A stretch of 64,000 nt of DNA, taken from positions 353,001 to 417,000 of the forward strand of contig JAWQEG010001327.1 in the NCBI GenBank assembly GCA_033782935.1, in the 5' to 3' direction. Positions 43,068 through 54,900 of the stretch are shown in pieces. The notes under the pieces were generated by a model. That model worked only from the letters and a program-made list of their open reading frames with translations, did not search any database and was not told where the DNA came from. A program made the position numbers and the translations under genes. Numbering within the stretch: the stretch's first letter is position 1; each line of letters starts with the position of its first letter. The DNA is from Petrolisthes cinctipes. Its lineage: Eukaryota > Arthropoda > Malacostraca > Decapoda > Porcellanidae.

Positions 43068-44722
43068 TCAGTGACGCTTGGAGTGGTGCAGACAGGGTGC
43101 GAGGCACGCCGATCCCAGCTGAAGAGGATGAGGGCACCACCGGGACAGTTCTCCGAACCACGGCTGCGCTGGCCAGAAGGGGGCTATGAGGAGTACCCTC
43201 CCTCTGAACGCGCGCAGCTTGAGGATCGCCTTCAGAAGGACTGACGTAGCTGGGGGTGGAAATAGATAAAGGTACCCCCACCTGTTCCAGTCCTCCGTGA
43301 AGGCGTCCGGGCCTCCCGCCTCTGTCCTGGATGAGAAGGTCAGGAACAGAGGAAGGAGGGCCGTGGATGGGGAGGCGAACAGGTCCACCTCCGGTGTCCC
43401 GTAGCGAAGGCACAGTGACTCGAACACAGGGGGACGTAGTTGCCACTCGACTGATGTCCCCCTGAACCTGGATAGAGCGTCCGCCCAATCGTTCTCCCGC
43501 CCTGGTACGTAGCGGGCCGAGAGGTGGATGAACCTCTTGGCCGCTATAGAGAAAATCTGTTCTGACAGGGACAGGAGAATTTCCGACCGTGTCGTGCCCT
43601 GTTTCTGTAGGCACTGCACGGCCGCAATATTGTCCATATCGAAGCGGACGCCTATCCTGGAAAACTGAGGGTGTCTGTTGAGCCACTCCCTTGCTACCAT
43701 CAACTCTCTGGCGTTGATGTGTAGTAGCCTTTCCTCTTCCTTCCAACCCCCGCACCGTTGGTGTCCCAGGCAAGATTGGTATCCCCAGCCTACGTCTGAT
43801 GCGTCTGTCGCCACCGTGATCCCCGGGGAGGGAAACACCCAGGGAACTCGCTGACGCAGGGCACCGGGACGTAGCCAGGGGCGGAGGAGTCGGTGGAGTG
43901 ACTTGGGTATTTGCCTGGGAAGGTCCCTGTGTGCGGAGGCTAGGTGGAGGTTTAGCTCCCGCGTCAGCCTCCTGTGTTTCAGTCGTCCCAAGGGCAATGC
44001 AGGGGCCGCGAAATTTAGGCACCCTAGCAATGATTCCCACTGGCGGCGAGAGAAAGTACGGGAAAAATGAGCCTGGCGGACGTGACGGAGGGTCCGGCGG
44101 GCGTTGTCTGGAGCGAGCGAGAGGGTGGCCGAGTGGGGGTGAGAGAGGACTTGGGGATGTTTAACAGAAACCCCATTTCCCCTAACACCTCCCTTGCTAT
44201 CCTGACGTTGTTTGCTATCTGCTCCTTGGTAGGGGCATGAAGCAACCAATCGTCCAGATACATGAGGGTGGGGACACCCGCCTCCGTCAGGCGGGATGCC
44301 ACCACCTTCACGAGCTTTGTGAAGACCCGAGGAGCTAGAGAAAGACCGAAAGGGAGCCTGGTAAACTGGAACGTCTCGGTCCCCACCTGGAAAGCCAGAA
44401 ATCGGCGAAACCTGGGGTGGATCGGGACGTGCCAGTAAGCATCCTTGAGATCCAGGGATGCCAACCAGTCCCCCTTCCGAAGAACTGTGCGGACCTGAGC
44501 AACTGAAACCATCTTGAAACGAAGGGGTTTCAGAAATGTGTTTAACTTGCTCAGGTCCATCACCAATCTCGTTTTTCCCTGGTCCTTTTTGGGGACCGTG
44601 AATAAACGAGACAGAAAGACCCTCCCCCTCACCCGCTCCACTACCCCTTTTTCCCGCATTTCCTGAATGTGCGGGACGACTGAACGGGACACTTTGGTTG
44701 AAGCGGGAGGTAGACGCAGTGG
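43068..44722 (-). pseudogene. DIRS reverse transcriptase and RNase H, frameshifted
   Basis: A TTTTCCGTTACAG acceptor at about 44723 opens the RT exon. RT blocks seen are VPKKDQGKTRLVMDLSKLN, ASLDLKDAYWHVPI (first Asp), FGLSLAPRVFTKL and YLDDWLLHA (catalytic DD). Near 44150 the frame must switch to reach LSLAPDNARRTLRHV and the RNase H domain: TDASDVGWG, HINARELMVA, a further DMDN block and SARYVPGRENDWADALSR. The usual RLxFLG motif is missing at the switch, so a small deletion is likely. RNase H and recombinase share a frame, separated by one TGA at 43068-43070. Confidence 0.88.
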
Positions 44723-44933
44723 CTGTAACGGAAAATGACAGGTGTCAGAGGGTATACCGTTAATCCTATACCTGGGGGGGGAACCCGGGCAGGTAGGGAG
44801 GGATGACAGGTAGTGAGGAGTGACCTTGAAAATTAACTGTTACCCGGCAATGACACTAACGGGACCAGAGGTGGGGAGGTTATGTCATATGTCAGAAAGG
44901 TCAAATTGAGATAAAAGAACAGGTACTCACCGG

Positions 44934-47506
44934 AACAGATATCCAGGGCCAGGTCAGGCCCTGGCGGATGACCCTTGCTGCCCAACCGTGGGAGGGCCAG
45001 GCCGCTGACCATCCCGTGAGGCAGCCCCTGACTGGCCTTTCAGGTGGAGCGGTCCTTACTGGAGGGGTGGGGGAAGGAGGGCTTGGCTCTGGGAAGAGTC
45101 TTGGAGCCCTGTCCCCTCCCTCGAAAGGGCTGCTGGGCCCTATACCTAGGGTACTGCCTGGGAGGGGCGGGGTAGGTGGTCCTGACCGGTCTGGAAGGCT
45201 GGGCGGGCCTCCTAGATTGGGCCGCTGGCCTCGCTGGCTGTGGAGTACGCGGCCTACGGACAAACAGAACAATTAGGAGCAGACTTAGACAGGGGTTTCC
45301 ACCCCCCCCCAATTTCCCCAATTTTTAGTAACACAGACCCACAGTAAGTTAATGTAGAAAGAACTTACTTGGAGGTGGAAGGCTTAGGGATGTTGATGAC
45401 CGCCGGGAGGGAGGAGAACACGGAGTCCGTGGCTGCCTGGTCGAACAGCGCAAGGGAGAGTGGAACGGCCCGTACCACCCCCCTCTGCGCCATTTCCGGA
45501 GCTAACTTGGCGGCAGCTTGGCGGGACGCCAGTCTCGCTTCCGCAAAGTTCCTCGCAGCTTCCCGGAGGTTGTGGGTGGTCATCGCCCCCACGCCTTCCA
45601 TAACGGTGGTCATGGACGCAAGGACGTCACTGTAAGGGATAAAAGGCAAATCCGAGCAAGCTCAGGGTAGAGATTTGAACGAAACAGAGAAACCCACTCC
45701 CTTGTATCCCTCATAATAACGAAAGCCGAAAGGTACTCACGTTAATTGTAGGCCTGACAACTCATGGTATGTGTTGGTGAGGGTGCTGAGGCAGTCTCTA
45801 ATGAAAGAAACAGCCGTGCCAGTGGAGATGATGTGTGACAACTCCAATCTGGCGGCTGTTTCCGACTGTCTCAGCTTGCCGTCGGGCTCCCTCAACTCGT
45901 AGGGGACCGGTGGCTCCTTCTCCGTCTTCCACAGACATTCCCTCAATCCTGGTGGAGCCCGGGAAGGAGGGAGGATGACTGCGAAAGACGGAGGAGGTGG
46001 TTTCTTGGGCGCGGTGTTTCTCTGATGGTCCAGGGAATTAAGGAGCAGAGACGGGATGTTCAAGTCCTCATCGCCTTTATCCCCTGGAAAGTAAGCGTCT
46101 GAGGCTAGGAAGACTGCCGTATTCCCGTAGGAGCGGTCAATCTTCCAAGCCTGAGACAACTGTAATTGACTGTTTTCCATCAGAAAAACCATCGCGTCCA
46201 AGGTAGCCGCAGAGGAGACCTTCGACGCAGTGGGTACTGGAGCAGAATGAGGCCTGGCCTTATAAAAGGGCGCTGCGTCGCCCTTCTCGTCAGCTCCCCA
46301 CTTGACCACAACGTCGTGCCTTCTTAACCAGCCCCCCGGCTGGGCAGTGTCCGGAGACCACGCCACCAATCTGCCCTCCTCTAAAGAATGGGTCCAAGCC
46401 TGTGGGAGTAGGGCCCAAGAGTAGGGAAGGTACCCGTCGTCCAAGGCAAGGGGCGACGGGGAAGGAGGGGATGAGGTAGGTAGCTCCTCCGCCAGGTCTC
46501 CGGACGGAGACTCGGGGTCCGGAGAAGCTGGAAGGATGATAACGTCTCCAGCATCTCCGGGGGGCCCCGAGTGCCCGACCGGCGACGGAGCGGTAGGAGG
46601 GGTAGGAAGGGTGGGATCCGGAACGGGTATAGCTGGCACTACCGGGGGCAGGGCAACTGGACCCGAAGGAGAGGCAGGAAGGGCATTGGGAACACAGGCG
46701 CGGATCAACCGCATAATCTTCCTTGACGAGGGGCTCCTCTCCCTCCGCTTACCTTTGCGGTGTCGGCGGGAGGGAGAAGAGGAGTCCCTCGAAGAGGCAG
46801 ACGAGGAGGCAGATGAAGAGGAAGGAGAGCGACGACGAGAACGGGTCTTCCTGGAGCGATGGGACCTGGAGCGACGGGACCTTTTCCTAGAGGGCTTGCG
46901 CTCCCAAGAGAGACCCGAAGGGCCAGCTTTCGGGGGCGACGAAACCTCAGGTTCCCTGCTAGGCCCTTGTACCGGTGAGGCCTGAAGGGTAACTAGCACG
47001 ACGGGATCGCTCTCAGGCCGGGGCGTAAAGCCCCGGAAAGGAGTCGCAGAACCGTCTAGGGAAGGCAACGAAATCTCTCGGGCCACAGGGGGTTCTAGCC
47101 CCTGAGACTCCGAGAGACACGTCGAAGGGTAACGGGTCCAGGATAAACCCAGTTCCGTTCCCAACGCAGGGTCCAACCACGACAAGGAAGATCCGTCTCG
47201 TTTGTGCGCCATTCTCCGGGCCCTCGTCCACGCCATACGAAGGGAGGCAAGGGCGGGGAGTTTAGCGCGGGCAGCGGCGGGAGTCTCCCGGCACAGCTCA
47301 GCCCAAGGGCGGCACACATCACATGCCAGAGGGTCGTAACCCGAGGGAGTGAAGCAGGGTGCGTGGGGAGAACAATGCAGGTGGCCATCAGGCGAGACCC
47401 GCACAGTACAACCCGAAGCAGCACATAAGGCACGAGTAGGCTGAGGGAGAGAAGGAAACAAAGAATGGGTTAACACGTGAACAGACGCACACACAGCGAG
47501 AGGCAC
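44934..47506 (-). CDS. DIRS gag-like protein and start of pol, predicted introns
   Basis: The main exon (47506 to about 45740) encodes a Cys-containing N-terminus (CAASGCTVRVSPDGHLHCSP), an Arg/Ser-rich stretch (KRSRRSRSHRSRKTRSRRRS) and a conserved C-terminal part (NSQLQLSQAWKIDRSYGNTA). A GTGAGT donor joins to 45630-45371 (DVLASMTTVMEGVG), and a GTAAGT donor joins to 45254 onwards (KPRTPQPARPAAQSRRPAQP); both joins keep the frame. The gag frame stops at 45040. A shifted frame then gives the pol-type GCLTGWSAAWPSHGWAARVI, ending at a donor at 44934 that is in phase with the RT exon at 44722. The true start may lie upstream of 47506 or after an acceptor near 47444. Confidence 0.65.
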
Positions 47507-48200
47507 GGGGAAACCTAACTAAAACCCCACACGCACCATCCGGGGAAAAAACCCCGTCAGCCAAGCCAACCCCCTCTCGTGAGAGGAAGGAGAGCCCCCA
47601 AGGAAAAATCTCGAAGCGAGACCGCCTGAGGGGCAAACACCCAGGGGCACAGACGCCCTGGAAAAACACTAAAAAACCCAAAAAAAAGAAACGGAGGGAA
47701 GGGAAAACGAGAACCTGGGCACAATCCTCGTTCACCGCAGCCCACGTAACCTTAAACCACACTCGGGGTAAACACAGTAAGGGCCCAAAGGCCCAACACC
47801 CTCCGCCACGTGGGGAGGCAAGGGCCCCACGTGGGACGGAGGAAAAACCTCGCTAAAAGGAGGAAAAACCTCGCTAAAAGAAAAACCTCGAGGTAAAACA
47901 CAACAAAAACACGTGAACTAGTGGCGGGGGAGAGGGAGAAGGAGAGGAGGGAGAAAAACCCCTAAACGGGGCTCAAACGAAACTCACCTAGAGGGAAGAA
48001 ATGAAATGAAACTCCCGAAAAAGGGAAATAAATCCCCACACTAACACTCCCCACTCCCCCCAACACACACACACACAATACATCTGCAAAGCAGGCAAGC
48101 CACTAGTACACAAAAGAAACGATAGCAGGAACACGTGACACAATACCATAGCGTAGCAGCGAGGAGTGAAGATGTTGACAGTACCGTGTTCCGCGACAGA
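47507..48200 (-). other. DIRS 5' leader
   Basis: Purine-rich. AGGAAAAACCTCGCTAAAAG is directly repeated at 47839-47892, and a CACA-rich stretch lies at 48061-48080. No certain coding sequence. Confidence 0.5.
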
Positions 48201-48410
48201 GTGGCAGAGCGGCTGCTCTCCTAGAGCGGGGTCAGTACCTCCACAGGCCACCACCAGGTGGCTCCCATGTCTAGTACAGCGCCAGATTTAAATTCATTTT
48301 ACTTCTGATGATCGTCACGGAATAGACCTTTCTAGCCCTGATTACGCCCTTTTGGGGGCTGGGCTGGAGAAGGGGTGTATTCTATAGCAATCCAGCTGTG
48401 CTGGTTCCAC
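48201..48410. repeat. DIRS inverted terminal repeat, right
   Basis: Inverse of 41176-41385. The element ends about 10 bp later with TATACCAAT. Confidence 0.92.
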
Positions 48411-48620
48411 TATACCAATAATGGATACATTTGTGCAGGAGAGCCGACCAGTTTTCTCCTCACTCGGGAAGAATCTGTTCTCGCCATTTCAGCCCATTGC
48501 AATATTCAAGGAACCTGAAGTACGAACTATTAAATCAAGAACCACCTGTTGATGTTCGATTACTGAAGACTGATGCAGTACCAGACATAAACCTTCCCAA
48601 GAGGACACACAATAATGAAG

Positions 48621-49242
48621 GTAAGCCCAGTAGCCTAAGGCCAGGTATAGCCTAACCTAACTTTAAACTGAAATTTGTAAGCTAGGTGCACCATGCATGG
48701 TTATCTTATCAGAGGGACTCACCTATCATATGTATATTTCAAATGCAAATGCATATTTTAAGATGTTTAGAGAAGTGCATATTTCCCAGAGTGCATATTT
48801 TGTTAGCTCATTCCTATATATTTATCCATGGATTTGTATTTCCTACAATTAAAATTATTGGGCAAGATCCATCAGACCGGGACCAACAATTTTCATAACT
48901 CCCTTTAGTAATACAATCGATTTTCGATTATCACTGTATCCTACATAGTTATTTCCTTCAATTCCCACAACAATATTGACCCCCGATAGGTGGGGAGGGC
49001 ATGAAGTATATCAGGGAAAGAGCGGGGTTGAAACACGGCTGTCTGAGATGTCATTGTGTAAACAAAGTGAAGGAAAGCAAGCTTACTCCTCATTGGCTAA
49101 GCAAAGTGGGTTCTCATTGGCCAGCTAGGTATGACGTCATCAATGTTCATGACGTCACTGTCAAGAAAAACAGTTCCCGGTCCCGGTTCTATTTACACAC
49201 ATTCATAAATTTACACCCGATCCCGCTTAACTTAAAACAAAC
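48621..49242. other. P3 intron part with CCAAT and TGACGTCA cluster
   Basis: Two CATTGGC boxes (49091-49118) are followed by ATGACGTCAT (49132) and ATGACGTCAC (49148). This resembles the promoter and subterminal zones of the P elements, so it may be a remnant P end. No exon was recognised. Confidence 0.4.
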
Positions 49243-49581
49243 GGTAAATATTGAATGAATTACCGTTATTGCGTACGGTTTTTCTACCTTCATTACCCAC
49301 TTATATAGACAATTATAAGACTATTTTCTTCTATGGCATTTTCTCCGCAAATGCCCTATTTCCAAGATAGGGCATATTCAAATGGGGCATTTTGAAATTA
49401 GCCTGACCTTACCTGACCTGACCTAACCTAACCTAGACCGCATCAGACTACCGGGACCTAACCTGGGCAAACTACCGGGAAATAATCGTGATAAAGTACA
49501 ATAAATGACTGGGGCTAAATACTGGGACCCAACCGGATCTGGCAACACTGCTGCAAAACGGTAATTCTTTCAATAAATACC
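49243..49581. mobile_element. Small TIR element, AACCT-rich family, copy f
   Basis: GGTAAATATTGAATGAATTA at the left and its inverted match ending ATAAATACC at the right. Flanks AAACAAAC and AAACAGGA agree at five of eight bases, perhaps an eroded duplication. Confidence 0.8.
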
Positions 49582-49599
49582 AAACAGGACATATTAGGA

Positions 49600-49900
49600 T
49601 TTCTGGGCAGACTACCGGGACCTAACCTGGGCAGACTACCGGGACCTAACCTGGGCAGACTACCGGGACCTAACCAGGGCAGACTACCGGGACCTAACCG
49701 GGGCAGACTACCAGGACCTAACCGGGGCAGACTACCAGGACCTAACCGGGACCTAACCGGGGTAGACTACCGGGACCTAAACGGGGCACAATATAGGAAT
49801 TAGGCAGACCTGACTTGACCTGACCTGACCTAACCTAGACCGGGGCAGACTACCGGGACCTAACCGGGGCAGACTACCGGGACCTAAACAGGACAGACTA
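49600..49900. repeat. 24-bp minisatellite
   Basis: About ten copies of GGGCAGACTACCGGGACCTA plus ACCT or ACCG, interrupted by a CCTGACCTAACC-type block near 49803-49845. The unit is the core of the small TIR element beside it, so the array probably grew from that element. Bases 49901-50100 show nothing else. Confidence 0.9.
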
Positions 49901-50100
49901 CAAATCCTGACCCCCATCCTAATCCTGCCCTGGACCTTTAAATCCCCCATAACCCCCTCATATTATTCCGTGCAAGAGCAGCCCTTTGCGGGTCCCACAA
50001 TTTTGATTATTATTAAGATTATGAATTACATAAATTAACTGTTGGGAATTAAAAGACTATATGAAAAAGTATTTGAAAAAAAATATGCACTACATACCAT

Positions 50101-50496
50101 TCATAAATCCTTGTGTTTGTAAAAGGTTTTAATATCACAAAGGAATTGGTGAATAAAGTTGTCCTTGTACTTTCGACGGTACAGAAATTCTTGGAGGTAG
50201 CTGTCCCGCAGTTCTTCAGAACATGTAACTGTCGATGCACCAGCAGATGTACAAGGTGTAACACTGGGTTGAGGGCCACAGTCAATTTCACCGGTGGTGT
50301 CGTCAGATGAACTTAACTCATATAAATTCACTGTAGGCCTATGTACTTGTTCATCACTATTATCACTGATAATATCGTCCAAACATGCCTGTACTGATTT
50401 TCTGTATTTTCTTGTTGTTCTGGGTTTCTTAACAGATACAAAATCGGAATCAGAAGATGACATGCCGGTCGAGTGACTACACGGTGGCCAAGTCAC
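50101..50496 (-). CDS. Unrecognised acidic, Ser-rich open frame
   Basis: 131 codons from 50496, or 120 from the better-placed ATG at 50463 that begins MSSSDSDFVSVKKPRTTRKY. It has a basic patch (KKPRTTRKYRK), acidic Ser/Asp clusters (DDIISDNSDEQ and LSSSDDTTGEIDCG) and a C-terminal hydrophobic/basic part (YLQEFLYRRKYKDNFIHQFL). The composition suggests a nuclear linker, such as the exon of a transposase or regulator. No family was recognised. The frame stops 3 codons before a GTATGT donor-like site. Confidence 0.4.
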   Translation of the reverse strand: MTWPPCSHSTGMSSSDSDFVSVKKPRTTRKYRKSVQACLDDIISDNSDEQVHRPTVNLYELSSSDDTTGEIDCGPQPSVTPCTSAGASTVTCSEELRDSYLQEFLYRRKYKDNFIHQFLCDIKTFYKHKDL

Positions 50497-51992
50497 AGTC
50501 AGAGTGAAGGAAAATGAGTCATCTGACTAGTGAATCGAGACAGGACAGCTTCAATTTTCATAGTTCGAATGCCCTATACTATCATTTTTTATGAAGGAAG
50601 AGCATTAGAGCCACAAAAATATTAGCCTTGTGGCCTTTTTTTATTCGTAAGAATAATTGAAGAATTTTTTTTGCCTTCATTTTGTCATTATCATGTAAAT
50701 AAAATATTGCTTCACAAGGAAATTCGAGATAATATCCGACTGAGCTGCGCGCGCAATTTTATAATCATGTAGCCTATTATTTTAAACTTTATCCAATCAT
50801 ATTTGTGTAGGCTATACAATGTGTGTGTGTGTGTGTGTGTGTGTCCTTGCTCTCTCTGCCGTTAATTATGAAATATCATACATTGTAAAGGCAATCCCCG
50901 TGTACAGAAAATGACAATTTTGTATAATATGTATGTATGAATAGATTAAGAGGCAACTAAATATTTTACAACCAATAACATCAAAGAACAGCCATGACGT
51001 CACGTACTAATGACGTCACCTACCCTTCACCAATAACCAGCGACTTCTCAAATGCACTTCCTCTCCACTCTTCCTTGATAGAAACATTACTACGCTCACG
51101 GTAATCTAAGGGCTTTTTACGCGGTAACCGAACATTATATTGGCTTTATATAATAAATATAGCAATATATAACCTGTAACTAAACTCTATCAACCTCTGA
51201 CAGTACAAAGAAATAATAATTGTAAGTATGTTTGAGAAAATATTGATAGTGCCTTTAAAATTAAAGAAAATCATTGGTCCCGGTACTAGGGATTATACCA
51301 AATTATTGTTGCATATTCTTTTGCATAATATTTGGATAGTGTCACTGGAAAGTGTACCAATCCTTATAGGAGATGTAGAGTGTTTTTTTCTAAGTACAAG
51401 ACTCTTCGGAGAATGTTTTGTGTGCATTGTTTCAGTTTAACCTAACTTAGATAGCTGGGTCTAATTAATGGCAAATGCTTAAAATTGATCACCTTTTTTT
51501 ATATTAATATATCTGTGATCTTTTTGTTTCCACTTCACCTGCATATTTAGCTTGTTGGTTGCTATATTTTTGAGCTTATGTAGCTACATATTTGTATGCA
51601 TATTTCATGAGTTAATGACCATATATTGCATTTTATCAGAGCCGAACTTATCGGACATATATTGTGTATTACCTGGCCAGAGCAAATCTCTTCTTACAGA
51701 ATTTAATAGTGTTATACTGGTTAAGTACAGCAGAACAAAATATACTGTAAAGCAATATTGACTGAAAGGTGAAAGTTAATATACTGTAGTCTACTGTATA
51801 GATATTGAGCAGTGGAAACCTAACCAAAGTTAGGTAAGGATGGATTGAAGGTTGTTTATGTCAGATGTTATAGAAAAGAATAAATGGATTGATTACAGAA
51901 GTGTAATGTAACATATAAAACATTATTTTTAAATATGTGATTCTCAGACATTGTCACTTATGATATCGAATGCCAGGATTACCGGTACTCTC
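50497..51992. other. P3 intron part, nothing firm
   Basis: Contains (GT)n at 50819-50841 and two TGACGTCA palindromes at 50996 and 51013. Otherwise AT-rich with only short unconvincing open frames. Confidence 0.45.
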
Positions 51993-51995
51993 CAT

Positions 51996-54900
51996 AACTA
52001 TCTATCTATCTATAGCTCTGACGCCTCGTTCCCTCCGGGAACTCCCCCCAAGGGGGTGGCCACGGCAGAAGTGTCTCCAGTTCTCCCTGTTCCAACACTC
52101 CCTCCTTACTTGGTCCATCCCTACTCTACCCCTCACGTTTCTCTCCTTTACATACTCTTCCACTCTGTTCTGCCATCTGACCGGAGGTCTGCCTCTCACA
52201 CCAGGTCCCACAACTTCACTTCCATACACCTTCTTTACAAATTCCTCACCTTGCATTCTCTCCACATGTCCAAACCATCTCAATGTATCACGTTTCACTC
52301 TCTCAACCACTCCACACTCAATGCCAATTGCCTTCTCACTCATTCCACATCTCTCATACACACTCTCATTACTTTCTCCATCCCATCTAGTAAGTCCACA
52401 TGCTCCTCTCAAGTAACTCATTTCCACAGCACCTATTCTAGACTGATGCGCCCTACTCCATATCCATGTCTCCGACGCATATGTCAGTGTTGGCAGGATT
52501 ATACTATTTCGTAGTCCCCTTTTCACTTCCATACTCACACTTCTACCCTTCATAATCCTTCCCAGTGATCCTATGACCTGTCTACCCTTCACTGCTCTCT
52601 CCCTAATTTCTCCTTCCATACTTCCATGTTTACACATAACTGTACCCAGGTACTTAAACTCCTTCACTTCCTCCATCCTCTCGCCCCTCAGAGTTATCTC
52701 ACACTTCGTCCCAGTTGGTACAGCCACTCTGTAAGGTGTAGCAAAGTCAATCACTTCAGTTTCTGCTCTTTCAAATACCATCACTTTACTTTTATCTACA
52801 TTCACCTTCAATTTCCTTCGTTTACACACAGACTGAAATTCGTCCACCACTCTCTGTAAATTACTTTCATTCTCAGCCATCAGCACAGTGTCATCCGCAA
52901 ACAAACTTGCCACCAGGGACCAATTTGCTTCATTCAGTCTCAACTTCACCCCCAGACCATTCACTTTGGATTTCACCTCTCTCATACAACCATCCATATA
53001 TATATTGAACAACCATGGTGACATAACACACCCCTGTCTCAGCCCTACACTAATATTAAAACTCTCACTTAGATCACCCTCTACCCGTACACATGCTTTT
53101 GCATCTGCATAAAATGCCTCAATACCTTTCAGCAAAGGCCCCCCAACACCATAAATTCTCAACACCTCTGTCATAGCTTTCCTATCAACTCTATCGTATG
53201 CCTTCTCCAAATCCATGAAGGCAGCATACAACTTCTTACCCTTCCCAATATATTTCTCCACTATTGATTTTAATGCAAATATTTGGTCCACAAATCCTCT
53301 ACCCTTTCTGAACCCTCCCTGCTCCTCACTAACTTTATTCCCTGTTACTTCAACCAGTCTTTCAGTAAGAACCTTCCCGTAAACCTTCCCCGGTACACTA
53401 AGAAGACTTATTCCCCTATAGCTACCACACTCATCCTTACTCCCCTTCCCCTTATACAAAGGTACAATTATGGCTCTCCTCCAATCCTCTGGCACCTCTC
53501 CCTGCCTCCACGCCAATGTACATATAAGCAACATCCACTCCACCACTACCTCCCCCCCACACTTTAACATTTCAGCAGTTATCCCATCCACCCCCGGTGC
53601 CTTTCCCATCTTCAACTTTCCTATTGCTTTCCTAACCTCTTCCCTTCCTAATTCTCCCTGTACATCCTGTCGTCTACCACCTGCCTCCATCCCCATGCAT
53701 GTCACCACCGCCTCCCCTCCCGTCCCCCCATTCATCAACCGATCAAAATGCCTCTTCCACACTTCTTTCACTTCCTCACTTCTACTCACAGTAACTCCAT
53801 CCTCTCTCTTCATTCTCACACTACCAGACTTTCCTTCTCCTCTTTCTCTTTTCACCTCCTTCCAGAATAATTTCTTGTTCTCTTTAAACTTTTCACTCAG
53901 CTTCATACCAAATTCCTCATCCACTCTCCTTTTACTCTCACTCACCATCCTTTTCACTTGTCTCTTACACACATTATATTCTCTTTTCCATCTCTCTCTC
54001 ACTTCTTCCGGCACATTCCTCTGTAGTGTTCTCCGATATGCCTTCCTCTTATCCTCTACAGCATCTTTCACTTCTTCTGTCCACCAAGCACTCCCTTTCT
54101 TGCCCCTCTTCTGTGACTTATATCCTATTACCTCTGCTGCTGTCCTTAATACTCTCATCTTAAACATTTCATACACCACATTCACTCCCACTCCCTCCCC
54201 TATCCCCATCCTTACATCCCCCAGCACCTCACCCACCCTCCTCTTATATTCCTCCCTATACTCTTCTACATCTAATTTCCCACTAGCCACCTCCCTCTTA
54301 TTTCTCACCCCTTCATCCCTCCTACCATGCTCCCACTTAACCCTAACCTTCATCCTCACCAACACCGCAAAATGGTCGGAGCAATGGACCATTCCTCTCA
54401 CCACTTTTGCGTCATACACATCCTTCCTCAACCTTTCATCCACTGCCACATAATCAATCAAACTCTTTTGTTCTCCTCTCTCATCCCTTCTCTTCCATGT
54501 ATACCGGTGGATCATCTTGTGCTGAAAGAAGGTGTTAGCCAAGAACAACCCTCTTTCAGCACAGACGTCCACCAGATATTCACCATTCTCATTTGTTCCT
54601 TCCACACCCCATTTACCAACAATACTTCCTACTCTCTCATTTCCTACTTTCCCATTCATATCACCCATCATTACAATCTTCCTCCCACTCTCAAACTTCC
54701 TCAAACACCCATTCAACTTCTCCCAGAAATCTCTCATTTTTTCTTTCCCCCCCTTATTCCTCTCATTCACAGGTGCATACGCACACACCCATGCATACTT
54801 AACCAAACCAATCTTTCCTGTCACCCATGCCACTCTCAACCCACACCATCCATGTCCATCTACTCTCTTCCATACCCTTGGTGCTACCAGCACTGCACAC

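Larger units (their letters stand above)
41128..48421 (-). mobile_element. DIRS1-type tyrosine-recombinase retrotransposon
   Basis: Coding sense is the minus strand: gag-like, RT-RNase H, then a tyrosine recombinase, with 210-bp inverted terminal repeats and an internal complementary region. That is the diagnostic DIRS architecture. DIRS elements integrate from a circle by recombination and make no classical target duplication. Here the host THAP codons rejoin at AAAAAA/TGG with at most a 2-3 nt ambiguity. DIRS1-like elements are known from decapods. Poly-C and poly-T runs lie at 41732-41761. Confidence 0.93.
41032..48620 (+). pseudogene. THAP exon of P3, split by the DIRS insertion
   Basis: The N-terminal half (41032-41127) reads MGCCSMFGCSGRS, an in-frame TGA, GTIYKLHRFPRTVELQKK. 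The C-terminal half resumes at 48422 in the same frame with WIHLCRRADQFSPHSGRICS and RHFSPLQY, and ends with a donor (GAAG/GTAAGC) in phase 1 at 48620. All C2CH ligands, the FP of the FPRT block and the Trp are present across the two halves. It is disabled by the insertion and by the TGA at codon 14. Confidence 0.85.

Noticed and set aside
43033..44040. Minus-strand open frame of 335 codons overlapping DIRS RNase H
   Set aside because: Alternate frame of the RNase H region. The other frame carries all RNase H motifs; this one has none.
46536..46985. Plus-strand frame rich in Glu/Arg/Gly
   Set aside because: Antisense of the Arg/Ser-rich stretch of the DIRS gag-like exon.
49600..49900. CRISPR array
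   Set aside because: Units are directly contiguous without unique spacers and the setting is eukaryotic; it is a minisatellite.
53470..54453. Long plus-strand open frame (327 codons) and neighbours at 54327-55313
   Set aside because: Antisense of the intact LINE polyprotein at 52002-55304; same low-complexity composition.
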